In this document: in pieces, positions 18,595 through 26,544 of the stretch
Numbering within the stretch: position 1 is the stretch's first letter
Layout of the letters: every line of letters starts with the position of its first letter
NCBI GenBank assembly: GCA_963751695.1
Contig: CAVVVP010000004.1
Coordinates: 1 to 64,000, forward strand
Source: SZUA-22 sp963751695
GTDB taxonomy: Bacteria > Bacteroidota > Ignavibacteria > Ignavibacteriales > Melioribacteraceae
DNA: 64,000 nucleotides
Reading direction: 5' to 3'
Program-made: the position numbers and the translations under genes
The notes under the pieces: generated by a model
What the model saw: only the letters and a program-made list of their open reading frames with translations
Told to the model about the DNA's origin: nothing
Database searches by the model: none

Positions 18595-20544
18595 ATGTTA
18601 AAAAACACATTAATTTTAGTTTTATTCTTCTCATCATTATATCTTGGCCAAAATGACTCTGCAAATGTAGTGACTGAAGATACTACAGTTGTTCAGGATT
18701 CTGTTGTTGTAGAATTAAAACCGACTTATAAAGTTGGTGACAAGAGTGACGGAAGCAGAATGCATCCGGTACATCTTATTAAACTCTATGATGAAAATGG
18801 AATAACCGTTGATCCAGGTGATCAATTTTTGCAACCGTTTTCTACCAAACAGACTTGTGCAGTTGAATGTCATAATTATTCTACAATAAGTCATGGATTT
18901 CATTTCAATTACGATCAGTCAGAATTAGAAAATAAAAGACCAAGTGAGCCTTGGATTTATACTGACCCTACAACTTTGTCAATGATACCAATTTCATACC
19001 GGAAAAATGTTGGAACATTTTACCCTTCCGAAATCAAACTTTCATCCATGAAGTTTTTAGATCGATTTGGTCCCTACTACCCAGGTGGAGATATTAGTGA
19101 GGAAGACAGTCTCCAATCGCCTGAGAATTTTTTCAGATGGGGAGTATCCGGTAAGCTTGAAGTGAATTGCTTGATCTGTCATGATGCTGATCATAATTAC
19201 GATAAGGCAGAATATGCAGGAAATGTAAGAAAGCAAAATTATAAATGGGCAGCTGCTGGAAGCAGCAGTTTAACAGAATTTAAAGGGAATGCCTCAAAAA
19301 TGCCGGATAATTTTGATCCTTATAATTTGACAACTGTTCAAAGTGTTGACCAAAGATCAAATGTTCCACCGAGCATTAAGTACGATAAATCAAAATTCAA
19401 TTCCACGAATAAGGTTTATTTTAATATTACGAAAAATATTCCGAATGAAAGATGTTACTACTGCCATTCTGCAATGATAACAGATAATAATTTTGATGAA
19501 AGATGGAAAACTGATGAAGATGTTCATCTAAAAGCTGGATTGAATTGTGTCGATTGCCATAGAAATGGTCTTGATCATAACATCACAAGAGGAATAAATA
19601 ATAGTAGCTGTGAGATTTCTGAGTTCAGTTGTGTAGGCTGCCACACACAAACTTTGGAAGGAGATGAACCCAAAAATGGATCATTAGGTGGACCAATTGC
19701 AAAACATAACGGAATTCCTCCTATACATTTTGAACGTATGTCTTGTACAACTTGTCATTCTGGCAACTGGCCGACAGAAGATGCTTATTTTGTCAAATCA
19801 TCAAGAAATCATTTCTTAGGTATGCATGGAACTAATAAAGCTCCAAATGTTTTTCCACATGTGCAGTCTGCAATTATCACTGAATCTGATCAGGAGGTAC
19901 TAGAACCACGAAATGTTGTCTGGCCATCATTCTGGGGAACAAAAAACGATAGTGATGTTGTTCCATTGCCAATAACATTTATTGAAGATACAATAAGGCC
20001 ACTGCTTGCTTTAGATTCTTTATTCAATTATGGTGAATGGCCAACAATTTCTGATAGTTTATTGATTGCAATGATTGATACTTTAAAAACTTATAAATCC
20101 ATTGATGGTGAGCCAGTTCTGGTTACAAATGGGAAAGTATATAATGTTGAAAATCGTAAAATTAAATCAGATATAATTGAACGAAGCCGAGCTTATAGTT
20201 GGCCAGTAGCGCATACCGTTAGACCAGCAGCCCAGGCACTCGGTGCAAATGGATGCCAAGATTGTCATTCGGTTAATTCTCCATTTTTTAGTAGTAAGAT
20301 TTTAACTGTTAGCTCTTTAGCTTCTCAGAGTGGAGAAATTTTCAGCATGAGTGATTTTCAAAATAGAAGTAATTTTTATCAGTCGATATTCTCATTAACT
20401 TTTTTATTTAGACCTTGGCTCAAAGTTCTGATAATAATATCTACACTAGTAATTCTTTTAGTTATTGCTGGGTATGCTTTTCGTGGATTCCGAGAACTCG
20501 CTAAAATTACACTTGCCTCCGAACAAAAAAATGAGGAGGCTTGA
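18595..20544 (+). CDS. Multihaem c-type cytochrome with C-terminal membrane anchor
   Basis: After an export signal (MLKNTLILVLFFSSLYLG) the 649-residue protein has six CXXCH haem sites (CLICH, CYYCH, CVDCH, CVGCH, CTTCH, CQDCH) and one probable CX3CH site (CAVECH). It therefore binds six or seven covalent haems in the periplasm. Near the C-terminus a hydrophobic segment (WLKVLIIISTLVILLVIAG) anchors it, leaving a short cytoplasmic tail. Such cytochromes move electrons between periplasmic enzymes and the respiratory chain or outside acceptors. Gene order (after two Tat-exported sugar oxidoreductases, before a membrane haem-b-like subunit) suggests it takes electrons from sugar oxidation. I do not recognise a named subfamily. 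Confidence 0.88.
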   Translation: MLKNTLILVLFFSSLYLGQNDSANVVTEDTTVVQDSVVVELKPTYKVGDKSDGSRMHPVHLIKLYDENGITVDPGDQFLQPFSTKQTCAVECHNYSTISHGFHFNYDQSELENKRPSEPWIYTDPTTLSMIPISYRKNVGTFYPSEIKLSSMKFLDRFGPYYPGGDISEEDSLQSPENFFRWGVSGKLEVNCLICHDADHNYDKAEYAGNVRKQNYKWAAAGSSSLTEFKGNASKMPDNFDPYNLTTVQSVDQRSNVPPSIKYDKSKFNSTNKVYFNITKNIPNERCYYCHSAMITDNNFDERWKTDEDVHLKAGLNCVDCHRNGLDHNITRGINNSSCEISEFSCVGCHTQTLEGDEPKNGSLGGPIAKHNGIPPIHFERMSCTTCHSGNWPTEDAYFVKSSRNHFLGMHGTNKAPNVFPHVQSAIITESDQEVLEPRNVVWPSFWGTKNDSDVVPLPITFIEDTIRPLLALDSLFNYGEWPTISDSLLIAMIDTLKTYKSIDGEPVLVTNGKVYNVENRKIKSDIIERSRAYSWPVAHTVRPAAQALGANGCQDCHSVNSPFFSSKILTVSSLASQSGEIFSMSDFQNRSNFYQSIFSLTFLFRPWLKVLIIISTLVILLVIAGYAFRGFRELAKITLASEQKNEEA

Positions 20545-20546
20545 TC

Positions 20547-21197
20547 ATGGTATTTAGAATAATTGCTGTTCTTGCGTTCATTTTAGCTTATATCTGGTTC
20601 TTTAAGCTGATAAAGAATAATCATGTTAGTTTAAAAACAATACTCAATAGTTTTTCAATATCACTTAAAGAATCATGGAGTGATTTACTTAATATTAAAT
20701 CTTATGGATTTGATAACAAATTGAAAGCTATTAGAAGCATTATGCTTTTAATAACGATTGTTGAATTAAAAGTAATGGCGATTACCGGGTTTCTACCTAT
20801 AATTTTCACGGGGGAACATATAACAGGAATTCTACTTCTTATTCACGTTGCTGTTGCACCATTAATTTCAGTGACTTTTGCAGTGCTGGTTATTCTTTCT
20901 GCCCATAATAATAGATTTAATAAAGATGATCTGCAGGCTGAAGTTGAGAATGAGGACCCTAAAAGCAAACTTAACGTTTCTGGAAAATTAAAAATAATTT
21001 TCTGGATAATTACAGTATTTTCTATTCCAGCGATGTTATCAATAATTTTAGGAATGTTCCCATTATTTGGAACCGATGGTCAACTTACACTGTTAGAAAT
21101 TCACAGATACAGCGTACTTATTATTACGATATTGGTTATCTTGTATATCGGATTATATTCAACTATTTCAAAAGAAAAATTAATTAGCAATACTTAA
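20547..21197 (+). CDS. Membrane subunit, probable b-type cytochrome partner of the multihaem protein
   Basis: About five transmembrane helices are seen (IIAVLAFILAYIWFF, IMLLITIVELKVMAI, then GILLLIHVAVAPLISVTFAV, IIFWIITVFSIPAMLSIIL and VLIITILVILYIGLYS). His residues sit at helix ends or inside them (GEHITGILLLIH, SAHNNR, LLEIHRYS), suitable for axial haem-b ligation. This resembles the b-type membrane subunits that exchange electrons between quinone and periplasmic cytochromes. The family assignment is by pattern only. AGGAGG lies seven bases before the chosen ATG. An in-frame TTG six bases earlier would overlap the cytochrome stop. Translational coupling with the cytochrome is likely. Confidence 0.7.
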   Translation: MVFRIIAVLAFILAYIWFFKLIKNNHVSLKTILNSFSISLKESWSDLLNIKSYGFDNKLKAIRSIMLLITIVELKVMAITGFLPIIFTGEHITGILLLIHVAVAPLISVTFAVLVILSAHNNRFNKDDLQAEVENEDPKSKLNVSGKLKIIFWIITVFSIPAMLSIILGMFPLFGTDGQLTLLEIHRYSVLIITILVILYIGLYSTISKEKLISNT

Positions 21198-21215
21198 GTT
21201 TTAGAGGAAATTGAA

Positions 21216-21884
21216 ATGAAAAAGAAACAGATTAAATTTACTATGGTTTTTGCAATGTTTGCTACAATGGTATTTTCTCAAAATATTCTTGCTCAGGACT
21301 TAGTCCCAATAGAAATTGAACTACCAAAAGCTATGTTCGTTGGAACTCCAACTAACATGAATATCGAAAAGTTAGAAAAACCACTTGGAAAACCGAGACC
21401 TCCATTCCTAGCCCCTGCTGGAGTAAAAAATGTTGCCTTAGGAAAAAGTGTTGCGAGTACGGACGATATGCCAATAATTGGTGAGATTGAACTAATTACA
21501 GATGGTGACAAAGATGCCGACGAAGGATATTTTGTAGAATTAGGTCCATTTACACAGCATATCACTATTGATCTTGAAAAAGCTTATGAAATTTATGCAG
21601 TTATAGTATGGCATTTTCACAAGCAACCAAGAGTATATTTTGATGTGGTTGTTCAATTTGCAGATGATGCTGACTTTACAAAGAATGTTAGAACAATTTT
21701 TAATAATGACCTTGATAACTCAAGTGGTCAAGGTAAAGGTGAAGACTGGCATTATGTTGAAACAGCGGAGGGTAAGTTAATTGACGCTAAAGGCGAAAAA
21801 GCTCAGTTCGTCAGACTATATAGCAAGGGTAATAATAGCAATGACTTAAACCATTATATAGAAGTTGCAGTCTACGGAAAATAA
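21216..21884 (+). CDS. Exported F5/8-type C (discoidin-like) domain protein
   Basis: The 222-residue product has a signal peptide (MKKKQIKFTMVFAMFATM, cleavage near LAQD). A Pro-rich linker is followed by a jelly-roll domain starting NVALGKSVASTDDMP, with ITDGDKDADEGYFVEL and ITIDLEKAYEIYAVIVWH. These are typical of galactose-binding/discoidin (F5/8 type C) folds. The Trp/His-rich FHKQPRVYFDVVVQFADD and the terminal QFVRLYSKGNNSN continue that pattern. It probably binds carbohydrate or a partner protein in the periplasm. It is located after the cytochrome pair, with AGAGGAAA before the ATG, so co-expression is expected. Its link to electron transfer is unknown. Confidence 0.72.
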   Translation: MKKKQIKFTMVFAMFATMVFSQNILAQDLVPIEIELPKAMFVGTPTNMNIEKLEKPLGKPRPPFLAPAGVKNVALGKSVASTDDMPIIGEIELITDGDKDADEGYFVELGPFTQHITIDLEKAYEIYAVIVWHFHKQPRVYFDVVVQFADDADFTKNVRTIFNNDLDNSSGQGKGEDWHYVETAEGKLIDAKGEKAQFVRLYSKGNNSNDLNHYIEVAVYGK

Positions 21885-23451
21885 TAGAACCAAGATTAAA
21901 ATTAATGACGGTTTCATTTTTATGGCCGTCATTTTTTTTGCACTTTTTCTAAGAACTTACAACTTGGACAACCGTCCCCTACATGTTGATGAGGCTGTTC
22001 ATGCGGTTAAGTTTGGAGAACTTCTCGAAGAGGGATATTACAAGTATGATCCCATCGAATATCACGGACCAACGTTAAACTATTTCACGCTTTTAACTAC
22101 TAAATTTTTTGGAATTGACAATTTCTCTGACCTCAATGAAAAAGTGATCAGACTTGTACCAGCTATTATTTCAGTTATGTTTGTGTTCTTTATTATCCTA
22201 ATTTTAAAGCAATTCGATAAAAAATTAGTTCATATAATTGTAATATTACTTTCAATTTCACCCATTTTTATCTTTTATGGAAGATATTATATTCAAGAAA
22301 CGTTGTTGGTATCATTTACCTATCTTTTTTTAATCTTAATTTTTAATCATCTAAAAGATGGTAAGACAAATTCAATCGTTCTTGCAGGAATATTTGCTGG
22401 ATTAATTTTTGCGACAAAGGAAACCAGTATTATAATTTTTGGAACCGCGGTTGGAACTTTCATTCTTATGATCCTCTTTGACAGAAGTTTAAAAGAAAAA
22501 ATATCTGTTTCTTTTAATCATTCTATTCTGTTTGTCGTCTCAGCAATGATTGTATCAGTTGTTTTTTATTCTTCATTTTTTAGCAATTGGCAGGGTGTCC
22601 TTGATTCTATTAAAACGTTTACGAATTATTTTTCGAAAGCAGCTTCTAATAGTTATCATATACATCCGTGGTATTACTATATCAAACTTCTGCTTTTTTC
22701 TAATAATTCTCTTATAATATTTAGTGAATTATTTCTATTCCTTTTTTCTGTGATTGGAATAGTATATTCCTTTACTAAGAAAACAAGTAATCAAATATTT
22801 TTCAGATTTATTTCAATATTTTCCCTTTCACAATTTCTAGTTTACTCTATAATTCCCTATAAAACGCCATGGCTTGCTTTAAATTTCTGGATTGGTTTTA
22901 TAATATTAGCAGCTTTTGGGATTATTCAAACATATTCGTTAATTAAGAATCAGCAACTCAAAATAATATTTTCAGTATTTATTCTACTTGGCATATCTTG
23001 GAATTTGTGGCAAAGTTATGTTGTTAATTTCAAATATCCTTTTCAACCTCAAAATCCATTCACGTATTCTCAAGCAGAATTTGATGTAGTGGAGCTATCT
23101 GAGATAGTTACTAAAATAGCAGATAAAAGAAAGGCTGGAGAAAAGATTTTGATTAATGTAACTTCTCCTAATGATGATTACTGGCCTCTTCCTTGGTACT
23201 TGCGGAGATTTGAAAACATTGCTTGGTATAGCAAGGTAGATACTTCGATCTATCATTTCCCAATCATCATCTCAGTTCCAGAATATGAAGAGGAAATAGT
23301 GAATATACTATATACTAAACCACCTCCTGGAAAGAAAAACTTATACGTTCCACTTTTTGATCACTATTTAGAATTAAGACCGGGTGTAGAATTACGCGGT
23401 TACGTTCAGAAAGATGTGCTCGACTTGTATAATCGCAGTCTTGAAGAATAA
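21865..23451 (+). CDS. Agl23-like (TIGR03663-type) membrane glycosyltransferase
   Basis: The 528-residue multipass protein belongs to the ArnT/PMT-like GT-C superfamily. It has an acidic pair in the first periplasmic loop (NRPLHVDEAVHAVKF) and many hydrophobic helices. A late soluble segment (DDYWPLPWYLRRFENIAWY) is characteristic of the family called flippase activity-associated protein Agl23. It should transfer a sugar from a lipid carrier on the outer face of the inner membrane. The first in-frame start is TTG, overlapping the preceding gene by 20 bases without a clear ribosome site. An ATG 57 bases later would cut into the first helix. Followed at five bases by ApbE. Confidence 0.8.
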   Translation: MQSTENNRTKIKINDGFIFMAVIFFALFLRTYNLDNRPLHVDEAVHAVKFGELLEEGYYKYDPIEYHGPTLNYFTLLTTKFFGIDNFSDLNEKVIRLVPAIISVMFVFFIILILKQFDKKLVHIIVILLSISPIFIFYGRYYIQETLLVSFTYLFLILIFNHLKDGKTNSIVLAGIFAGLIFATKETSIIIFGTAVGTFILMILFDRSLKEKISVSFNHSILFVVSAMIVSVVFYSSFFSNWQGVLDSIKTFTNYFSKAASNSYHIHPWYYYIKLLLFSNNSLIIFSELFLFLFSVIGIVYSFTKKTSNQIFFRFISIFSLSQFLVYSIIPYKTPWLALNFWIGFIILAAFGIIQTYSLIKNQQLKIIFSVFILLGISWNLWQSYVVNFKYPFQPQNPFTYSQAEFDVVELSEIVTKIADKRKAGEKILINVTSPNDDYWPLPWYLRRFENIAWYSKVDTSIYHFPIIISVPEYEEEIVNILYTKPPPGKKNLYVPLFDHYLELRPGVELRGYVQKDVLDLYNRSLEE

Positions 23452-23456
23452 TCATA

Positions 23457-24374
23457 ATGGCACTACTTAATTCCGAAATAGATTCAGAACTTATTCATCG
23501 ATTCTCTCATAAAGCTATGGCTACTATATACGAGTTGATGATCGAATCAGAAGATAAAAGTTATACCGAACAAGTTGCGAAAGCAACATTTGATGAAGTT
23601 GATAGACTCGAGCAAGAGTTAAGCAGATTTCTTCCCAACAGTGAAATATCTTTGATCAACAGTCTTATGAGTGGTGATTCAGTTGTCCTTAGTGAAGATA
23701 CTTTAATATGTTTAAGCCAATCGCTAAAATTATACGAGCTAACTAACGGGGCTTTCGACATTTCACTCGGCAGATTTAAAGATGGAAAAAATGTTGAGAT
23801 CGATCAAACTATACATCTGCACGAAAAATTCGAACTAAACGTAATGGACCACACAATAACCGTCAAGACTGATGACCTTAATATTGATCTTGGTGGCTTT
23901 GGAAAAGGATATGCTCTTGAAAAAGTTTGTGATCTTCTGCTTGAGTGGGATATAGAAAATGCAATTATTCACGGAGGCGGCAGTAGTGTAAAATCGATTG
24001 GTAAACTATCTGGTTATGATGGATGGCCGATCACAATTAGTAATCCGGTCAATTCAAATCAGACAATTGCTGATCTCTTGCTAAAAAATATTTCAGTCAG
24101 TGCATCCGGTATTAAAAAGGGAGATCATATTATTAATCCAATAAATACAAGAGCAATTATCCAAAGAAATGCTGCATGGGCAGTTTCAAAGACAGCTGCT
24201 TATTCAGATGCGCTTTCAACTGCATTTATGATAATGAAGATCGACGAAATATTAAAACTTTGTGCAAATGAAGACGGAATTGATGCCATTATTGTTGAGG
24301 AGGGAAAATCTGAACTTGAGAAATCTGACATAATAATTTCTGATAGTTTTAATTATTCAAACCTAACTATATAA
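23457..24374 (+). CDS. apbE: FAD:protein FMN transferase (ApbE family)
   Basis: The 305-residue protein has the ApbE signature blocks: TNGAFDISLGRFKDG, NIDLGGFGKGYALEKV, AIIHGGGSSVKSIG, DHIINPINTRA and YSDALSTAFMIM with the metal-binding Asp near the end. ApbE moves FMN from FAD onto a Thr or Ser of target proteins such as Nqr/Rnf subunits. There is no signal peptide or lipobox, so this copy may act in the cytoplasm or be exported another way. No neighbour shows an obvious flavinylation motif. Its place at the end of the cytochrome operon suggests a redox role. Confidence 0.87.
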   Translation: MALLNSEIDSELIHRFSHKAMATIYELMIESEDKSYTEQVAKATFDEVDRLEQELSRFLPNSEISLINSLMSGDSVVLSEDTLICLSQSLKLYELTNGAFDISLGRFKDGKNVEIDQTIHLHEKFELNVMDHTITVKTDDLNIDLGGFGKGYALEKVCDLLLEWDIENAIIHGGGSSVKSIGKLSGYDGWPITISNPVNSNQTIADLLLKNISVSASGIKKGDHIINPINTRAIIQRNAAWAVSKTAAYSDALSTAFMIMKIDEILKLCANEDGIDAIIVEEGKSELEKSDIIISDSFNYSNLTI

Positions 24375-24378
24375 AGAA

Positions 24379-25101
24379 TCAAGAAAGTCTGTATTTTCTA
24401 AATAACTTTACAAATTCATTAAATACGCTTTTAGAACTTTTTTTAATACTTATTCTACTGTCTCTATCACATCTCCAAGTTACAGGAAATTCCTTTATTT
24501 TATATCCTTTAAGTTGTGCTAAAATTATAACTTCAATTTCAAAAAGGAATCCTGGAATTTCAAGATCAGAAAAAACAGATTTTGCCGCGTCACTTGTATA
24601 AACTTTGAATCCACATTGGGTATCAGTCAATTCTCGAGGTATTTTTAATAGAAGTTTGACAGCTTTCCCAAAAATTTTAGATATCATTCTGCGATCAATA
24701 TCTTGTTTTTTTGTAATAACTGAATTGTGCATTTTGCGAGAACCATTCGCAATTTCACACACACCATTTTTAATTAGATTGATACCGATGAGTGAATCTG
24801 AAAATGGCACTGTCAATCCAGCATCTGCATATAGAATTATATCCCCCTTAGCTAGGCTTACTCCATTTTTTACTGAAGTTCCTTTACCATAATTTTTCCC
24901 AAGTTTAAGCAAATGGACTTCAGTGTTAATTTTATCTTGACATTGAACTACAACATCAGCAGTATTATCTTCACTTCCATCGTCAACAACAATTATTTCA
25001 CCATGTTCAAAATTGGATTGAATAAATTCACTGGCAGAGAGTATATCTTTTTCGATCTTTCTGCTCTCATTAAATGCCGGTATGATAATAGAGAGTTCCA
25101 C
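24379..25101 (-). CDS. Family 2 glycosyltransferase (dolichyl/polyprenyl-phosphate glucosyltransferase type)
   Basis: The GT-A fold of 240 residues starts MELSIIIPAFNESRKIEKDI, then has VVDDGSEDNT and the DXD-like ILYADAGLTVPFSD. LTDTQCGFKVYTSDAAKSVF and EIEVIILAQLKGYKI complete the pattern of polyprenyl-phosphate sugar synthases (DPM1/ALG5-like). It should make a lipid-linked sugar from a nucleotide sugar at the inner membrane. That donor type is what a GT-C enzyme such as the Agl23-like protein nearby would use. It is convergent with the ApbE operon, ending four bases from it. No signal peptide is present. Confidence 0.85.
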   Translation of the reverse strand: MELSIIIPAFNESRKIEKDILSASEFIQSNFEHGEIIVVDDGSEDNTADVVVQCQDKINTEVHLLKLGKNYGKGTSVKNGVSLAKGDIILYADAGLTVPFSDSLIGINLIKNGVCEIANGSRKMHNSVITKKQDIDRRMISKIFGKAVKLLLKIPRELTDTQCGFKVYTSDAAKSVFSDLEIPGFLFEIEVIILAQLKGYKIKEFPVTWRCDRDSRISIKKSSKSVFNEFVKLFRKYRLS

Positions 25102-25341
25102 TTAACCTTCTAATTGATTTTTGCACAATTTCTAATTGCCGAAAAATACTCAATTTGTATTGAGTAATCTAAAAATTTTAAACTCTTTTAATAATCGGTG
25201 ATAATAAGAAGATCGAATCAATGGAATAAAAGAATTATTAACACTAAATTAAATATCATAATTGTAAAAAATTTGCTGATTCAATCAAATTAACGGATCT
25301 GGAATGATTGAATCTTTTTTTATTTGTCCACATCAAACTAA

Positions 25342-25914
25342 ATGGAAGAAAAAGAATTAATAAAAAAAGCCCAAGAAGGCGATAGAAATGCCTTAGCAAA
25401 ACTAGTTAAACTGTATGAACAAACAGTTTATAATTTTGCTTTCAAGATCTGTCGAAATAAAGATAAAGCTGAACATGCGATGCAGGAAACTTTCCTCAGT
25501 ATGGTTAAATCGCTAAAGCAGTTCAGTGGAAAATCTAAGCTTTCTACTTGGCTTTATACGGTTGTTTCGAATCACTGTTTGATGATGGCAAGATCGAATA
25601 AGCGACATCAGCACACTTCTCTTGATGACGACGATTCGCTAATTGATGAGAAGAATATAACAGATTGGAATATCTCACCAGAGAGAGTTACTGAAAACGA
25701 AGAGTTGAAAGAACTTTTAGGGGAAGCAGTTGATAAGCTTCCTGAAGACTATAGAATTGTTTTTATGCTTCGGGATATTCAAGGATTTTCAACAGAGGAA
25801 ACGGCAAAAGCAATAGATCTTACAATACCAGCAGTAAAGTCAAGATTGCATAGAGCCCGAGCATTTTTAAGAAATGAATTAAATAATACTTTTAGCTATG
25901 GAACACAATCATAA
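25342..25914 (+). CDS. ECF-type RNA polymerase sigma factor
   Basis: The 190-residue product has sigma region 2 (LYEQTVYNFAFKICRNKDKA, then QETFLSMVKSLKQF) and region 4 (LPEDYRIVFMLRDIQGFSTE, then AVKSRLHRARAFLR). There are no regions 1.1 or 3, so it belongs to group 4 (ECF). It would direct transcription of a small regulon, probably stress or surface related. The downstream gene overlaps by 17 bases and encodes a zinc-type anti-sigma factor, the standard arrangement. No ribosome site is obvious before the ATG. The 240-base upstream gap probably contains its own promoter. Confidence 0.92.
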   Translation: MEEKELIKKAQEGDRNALAKLVKLYEQTVYNFAFKICRNKDKAEHAMQETFLSMVKSLKQFSGKSKLSTWLYTVVSNHCLMMARSNKRHQHTSLDDDDSLIDEKNITDWNISPERVTENEELKELLGEAVDKLPEDYRIVFMLRDIQGFSTEETAKAIDLTIPAVKSRLHRARAFLRNELNNTFSYGTQS

Positions 25915-26143
25915 AACCAAATGTAAAGATGTAATGAATCACATTTGTGATAATCTTGGTGAAGACCTCGATTCCCCTAAATGTGTTGCAATTAAAGAGC
26001 ATCTAGAAGGTTGTGGTAAATGCCAAAAATATTACAAATCAATAAATATTACTATCGACTCTTATAAATCCTATGAAGTGAAAATTACCACTGATATACA
26101 CAATAATCTTATGAAGTATCTCGGTCTTGATGATTGTGAATAA
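25898..26143 (+). CDS. Soluble zinc-type anti-sigma factor
   Basis: The 81-residue protein has the zinc anti-sigma pattern His-X3-Cys-X2-Cys (HLEGCGKC), with an additional upstream Cys in HICDNL. It overlaps the sigma gene, implying translational coupling. It has no transmembrane helix, so it would sequester the sigma factor in the cytoplasm, perhaps with release by oxidation of the zinc cysteines. Such redox control is known for related proteins and is only inferred here. Confidence 0.8.
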   Translation: MEHNHKTKCKDVMNHICDNLGEDLDSPKCVAIKEHLEGCGKCQKYYKSINITIDSYKSYEVKITTDIHNNLMKYLGLDDCE

Positions 26144-26145
26144 AA

Positions 26146-26172
26146 AAAGCCCGCCATGGTGACGAGCTTTTG
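26146..26172 (+). terminator. Imperfect terminator hairpin
   Basis: AAGC pairs with GCTT through an interrupted stem (AAGCCCGCC with GACGAGCTT), followed by TTT. It begins within a few bases of the anti-sigma stop. The stem has two mismatches, so termination may be partial. Confidence 0.5.
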
Positions 26173-26544
26173 AGGACCTTTTTGTAAAAGTCAGTATTAT
26201 TAATTTACCAACCTGCCATTTTTCAGAGCATTGCTTTCTACAGATTCCCCAGCCAGAATTCCATAGAAAATACTCCGATTATTAAACTTTTGTTCATCGT
26301 ATTTTGTTTTTAGAGACCTTGTGAATGCCCTCGTTTCACTTAAGATAGTATTGGGCTCAATAAGTAAAAGTAAAAATAATACGATGCTTCAGCAAAAATT
26401 TAATTATTATTTCCTTTACATATTAAGTTTATACAGGTAGAAAAGCTAACACAAATGTTACAAATTGTTGTATAATTGTTGCAAATAGGGGATGATTTCA
26501 CCGTATATCAGATTTCCATGTGTTTCTTGATATTCGAATCAAAA
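26173..26544. other. Intergenic region without a recognised gene
   Basis: This gap of about 370 bases follows the anti-sigma terminator and faces the 3' end of the hybrid regulator gene. It is AT-rich with no clear promoter or RNA. On the minus strand a frame of about 60 codons without ATG/GTG start runs to a stop at 26200 and includes RSIFYGILAGESVES, vaguely like the end of a T9SS sorting domain. It is not strong enough to call. Confidence 0.4.

Noticed and set aside
26200..26387. About 60 codons on the minus strand with a hydrophobic start and a tail like RSIFYGILAGESVES
   Set aside because: No ATG or GTG start or ribosome site; resemblance to a T9SS tail is too weak.
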